From an uncultured Thermomicrobiales bacterium (lineage in GTDB: Bacteria; Chloroflexota; Chloroflexia; Thermomicrobiales; UBA6265), in assembly GCA_902806345.1 (NCBI GenBank), contig CADCWF010000365.1, positions 1 to 48,582 on the forward strand: a stretch of DNA of 48,582 nt, in the 5' to 3' direction. The translations under genes were made by a program, and so were the position numbers. Of this stretch, positions 47,353 to 48,582 are shown piece by piece (the stretch's first letter is position 1; each line of letters begins with the position of its first letter). The notes under the pieces were generated by a model, which was given only the letters and a program-made list of their open reading frames with translations, was not told the origin of the DNA and ran no database searches.

Positions 47353-48207
47353 GAGCGTGTTTCACAACCGTTCCTGGAGTCGGCCGTGGCAGACGAGGCA
47401 GCACGCGAGCGTGAGGAGGGCCTGGTGGATGTCCTCGCGGCGCTCGTAGCGGACGGCCAGGCGGCGGTAGCGCTTCAGCAAGGCCAGCGTCTGCTCGACG
47501 ACCCAGCGGTGGCGGCCGAGCCGGCCCCTCGGCTCGACGCCGACCCGGGCGATGCGCGCCTTGATGCGGCGCCGGCGGCAGGCCGCGCGGCAGCGCGCGT
47601 AGTCGTAGCCCTTGTCGGCGTGGAGCTTGGCGGGGCGCTTGCGCCGCTGGCCGCTCGGCCGCCGGGTCGGCGGCACGGCGTCGAGCATCGCCTCGAACGC
47701 GGTGGAGTCGTGGCGGTTGGCGGGGCCGACGCGGGCGGCGAGGGGGAGACCGTTCGCGTCGGTCAGCAGGTGCAGCTTGACGCCCGGCCTGCCGCGGTCG
47801 GTCGGGTTGCGGCCGGTCCCGGCGCCCCCCTTTTTGCCGGGACGCTGGCGCTGTCCAGGCAGGCCCGTTCCCAGGCGATCTTGTCGGCGCTGCCGAGCTT
47901 GTCCAGCAGCGCCCGGTGGGCGGCGCCCCAGACGCCCGCCTCCTGCCAGTCCCGCAGCCGCCGCCAGCAGGTGGCCGGGCTGGCCGTGCCGGGGCCGCGC
48001 GGGACCGCGGACCAGGGCGCGCCCGTCCAGAGCACGAAGAGGACCCCGCACAGCGCGGCGCGGTCGTCGGCGAACGGCCGCCCGCCCTTGGGCTGCGGCC
48101 GGCGGGGCGGGAGCAAGGGGCCGACGACCGCCCAGAGGCCGTCGGCGAGGCGGGGGATGTCCATGCGCCCATGATGCCACGACCACCCCCGGTTGTGAAA
48201 CGCGCTC
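47353..48207 (-). mobile_element. IS5-type insertion sequence (IS427-like group), 855 bp, apparently intact
   Basis: The ends are inverted repeats: GAGCGTGTTTCACAACCG on the left and GAGCGCGTTTCACAACCG read inward from the right, 17 of 18 matching. TA flanks both ends (47351-47352 and 48208-48209) as the target duplication. A single transposase gene in two overlapping phases fills it, and its stop codon lies within the left repeat. The flanks, CCCTCACCCCCCTGCCCCT and AAGGGGAGG, resemble the arms of the hairpin repeat seen at 7169, 21163 and 41481. Confidence 0.9.
47362..48164 (-). CDS. IS5-family transposase made by -1 frameshift
   Basis: The DDE transposase begins at the ATG at 48164 (MDIPRLADGLWAVVGPLLPP) with the first catalytic Asp in ACLDSASV. 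Around 47825-47835 the minus strand reads AAAAAGGGGGG, a slippery run; a -1 shift there joins the first phase (SVPAK) to the second (KGGAGTGRNPTDRGRPGVKLH-type continuation). The second phase supplies the other catalytic residues, Asp in LHADKGYD and Glu in HRWVVEQTLALLKRY, and ends at 47362. The join gives a protein of about 267 residues, normal for this IS group. Both phases are free of stops, so the gene looks functional. Confidence 0.88.
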
Positions 48208-48332
48208 TAAAGGGGAGGATAGGCCGTTTCCTGGGTGCGTCAATCGGTCCTGGACCCACGAGCCAAGGCAGGCGACGTGCGTATCCGAGACGACGCTCCC
48301 CCGGCGGCGGGTGCCCTCGGCCGGAGCCGGGG

Positions 48333-48341
48333 TGCTATGCT
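48333..48341 (+). promoter_or_regulatory. Extended -10 promoter of the last gene
   Basis: TGCTATGCT (TG-N-TATGCT) lies 75 bases before the start codon at 48417 and closely resembles the elements at 5887 and 15967. Confidence 0.4.
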
Positions 48342-48416
48342 GCGAGTGGGAAATCGTCGCCCGTCCGGACTGCGGATTGGGGCGCGGGGACGCGGCGACC
48401 AAGGGGTGGGGAACTA

Positions 48417-48582
48417 ATGGAGACGCGGGGGATGCCTCCGGTCGGGCGCAGGCTCTCGCGCCGGCGCTTTTCGGCCATGCTCGGCCTCGGGGCGGCCGCC
48501 GCGTCGGCTCTCCCGCTCCGCGGGGTGGCGCCGGTCGCGCGCGCCCAGGACGTCCTGATCGTCGACCCGGAGACGGAGCAAC
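48417..48582 (+). CDS. Tat-exported protein, N-terminal part only
   Basis: Only 55 codons lie in the window. AGGGGTGGGGA just upstream of the ATG is a good ribosome-binding site. The N-terminus is a twin-arginine signal: LSRRRFSAMLGLGAAAASALP, with a likely cleavage near ARAQD. The mature part begins DVLIVDPETEQ and runs off the edge, so function is unknown. The signal resembles that of the sugar-binding protein at 28.6 kb. Confidence 0.75.
   Translation, partial: METRGMPPVGRRLSRRRFSAMLGLGAAAASALPLRGVAPVARAQDVLIVDPETEQ

Noticed and set aside
47351..48210. Three-base TTA/TAA target duplication for the IS
   Set aside because: TTA and TAA are not direct repeats; the directly repeated dinucleotide TA fits this IS group better.
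1..48582. CRISPR arrays, tRNA or rRNA genes, prophage or origin of replication
   Set aside because: I found no regularly spaced repeats, no tRNA-like arm sets apart from tmRNA, and no phage or replication-initiation genes.

Overview
The window is a GC-rich bacterial chromosome segment (third codon positions nearly all G or C, frequent GTG and TTG starts). The gene set suggests a Thermomicrobia-like member of the Chloroflexota: carrier-protein (LysW) lysine/arginine synthesis, menaquinone rather than ubiquinone genes, Tat-exported sugar-binding proteins, a polyhydroxyalkanoate-type protein, a T-box leader and extended -10 promoters. The taxonomic placement is inference from content, not from a search.

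Layout. 1-7.1 kb: the start of a secreted Thr/Pro-repeat protein (leftward, cut by the left edge), a D-2-hydroxyacid dehydrogenase, an unusual rubredoxin/GltD/ferredoxin fusion with two small companions, an IscA-type Fe-S protein and a primary-type sigma factor. 7.2-9.4 kb: menG-menA (leftward) next to tmRNA (ssrA, rightward) with its own terminator. 9.7-13.3 kb: a leftward EVE/ferredoxin/OsmC group in which the OsmC gene carries an in-frame TAA, a GlcD-type oxidase, and two small divergent genes of unknown function, one apparently without a normal start codon. 13.4-20.6 kb: ruvA, an amidohydrolase and a PP2C phosphatase (leftward), then a lipoprotein, an MFS exporter, a xylulokinase and a deoxyribosyltransferase-like protein (rightward). 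21.3-29.6 kb: one leftward carbohydrate operon (DhnA-type aldolase, Tat substrate-binding protein, two permeases, two FGGY kinases). 29.9-33.9 kb: a nitrilase-family hydrolase, a COG3375/MenC-like pair and a PAP2 phosphatase.

34-47.1 kb is the most coherent system: arginine and lysine synthesis. argG has its own promoter and long leader. A T-box leader follows whose predicted specifier is the Arg codon CGC and whose 3' end can pair with the Shine-Dalgarno sequence of the next gene. That gene is the first of two tandem ornithine-carbamoyltransferase-like genes. Then come lysW (ending EDWGE), a degenerate ATP-grasp paralogue, lysK, an argX-like and a lysX-like ligase, a methyltransferase, lysY, lysZ, a GNAT acetyltransferase and lysJ. 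On family knowledge, LysW carries the growing amino acid; LysX/ArgX attach aminoadipate or glutamate, LysZ/Y/J phosphorylate, reduce and transaminate it, and LysK releases lysine or ornithine; carbamoyltransferase and ArgG take ornithine on toward arginine.

47.35-48.2 kb is an intact IS5-type insertion sequence with a programmed-frameshift transposase and TA target duplication, beside a hairpin-like element resembling a family found elsewhere in the window. The window ends in the Tat signal peptide of a further exported protein. I found no tRNA, rRNA or CRISPR array.
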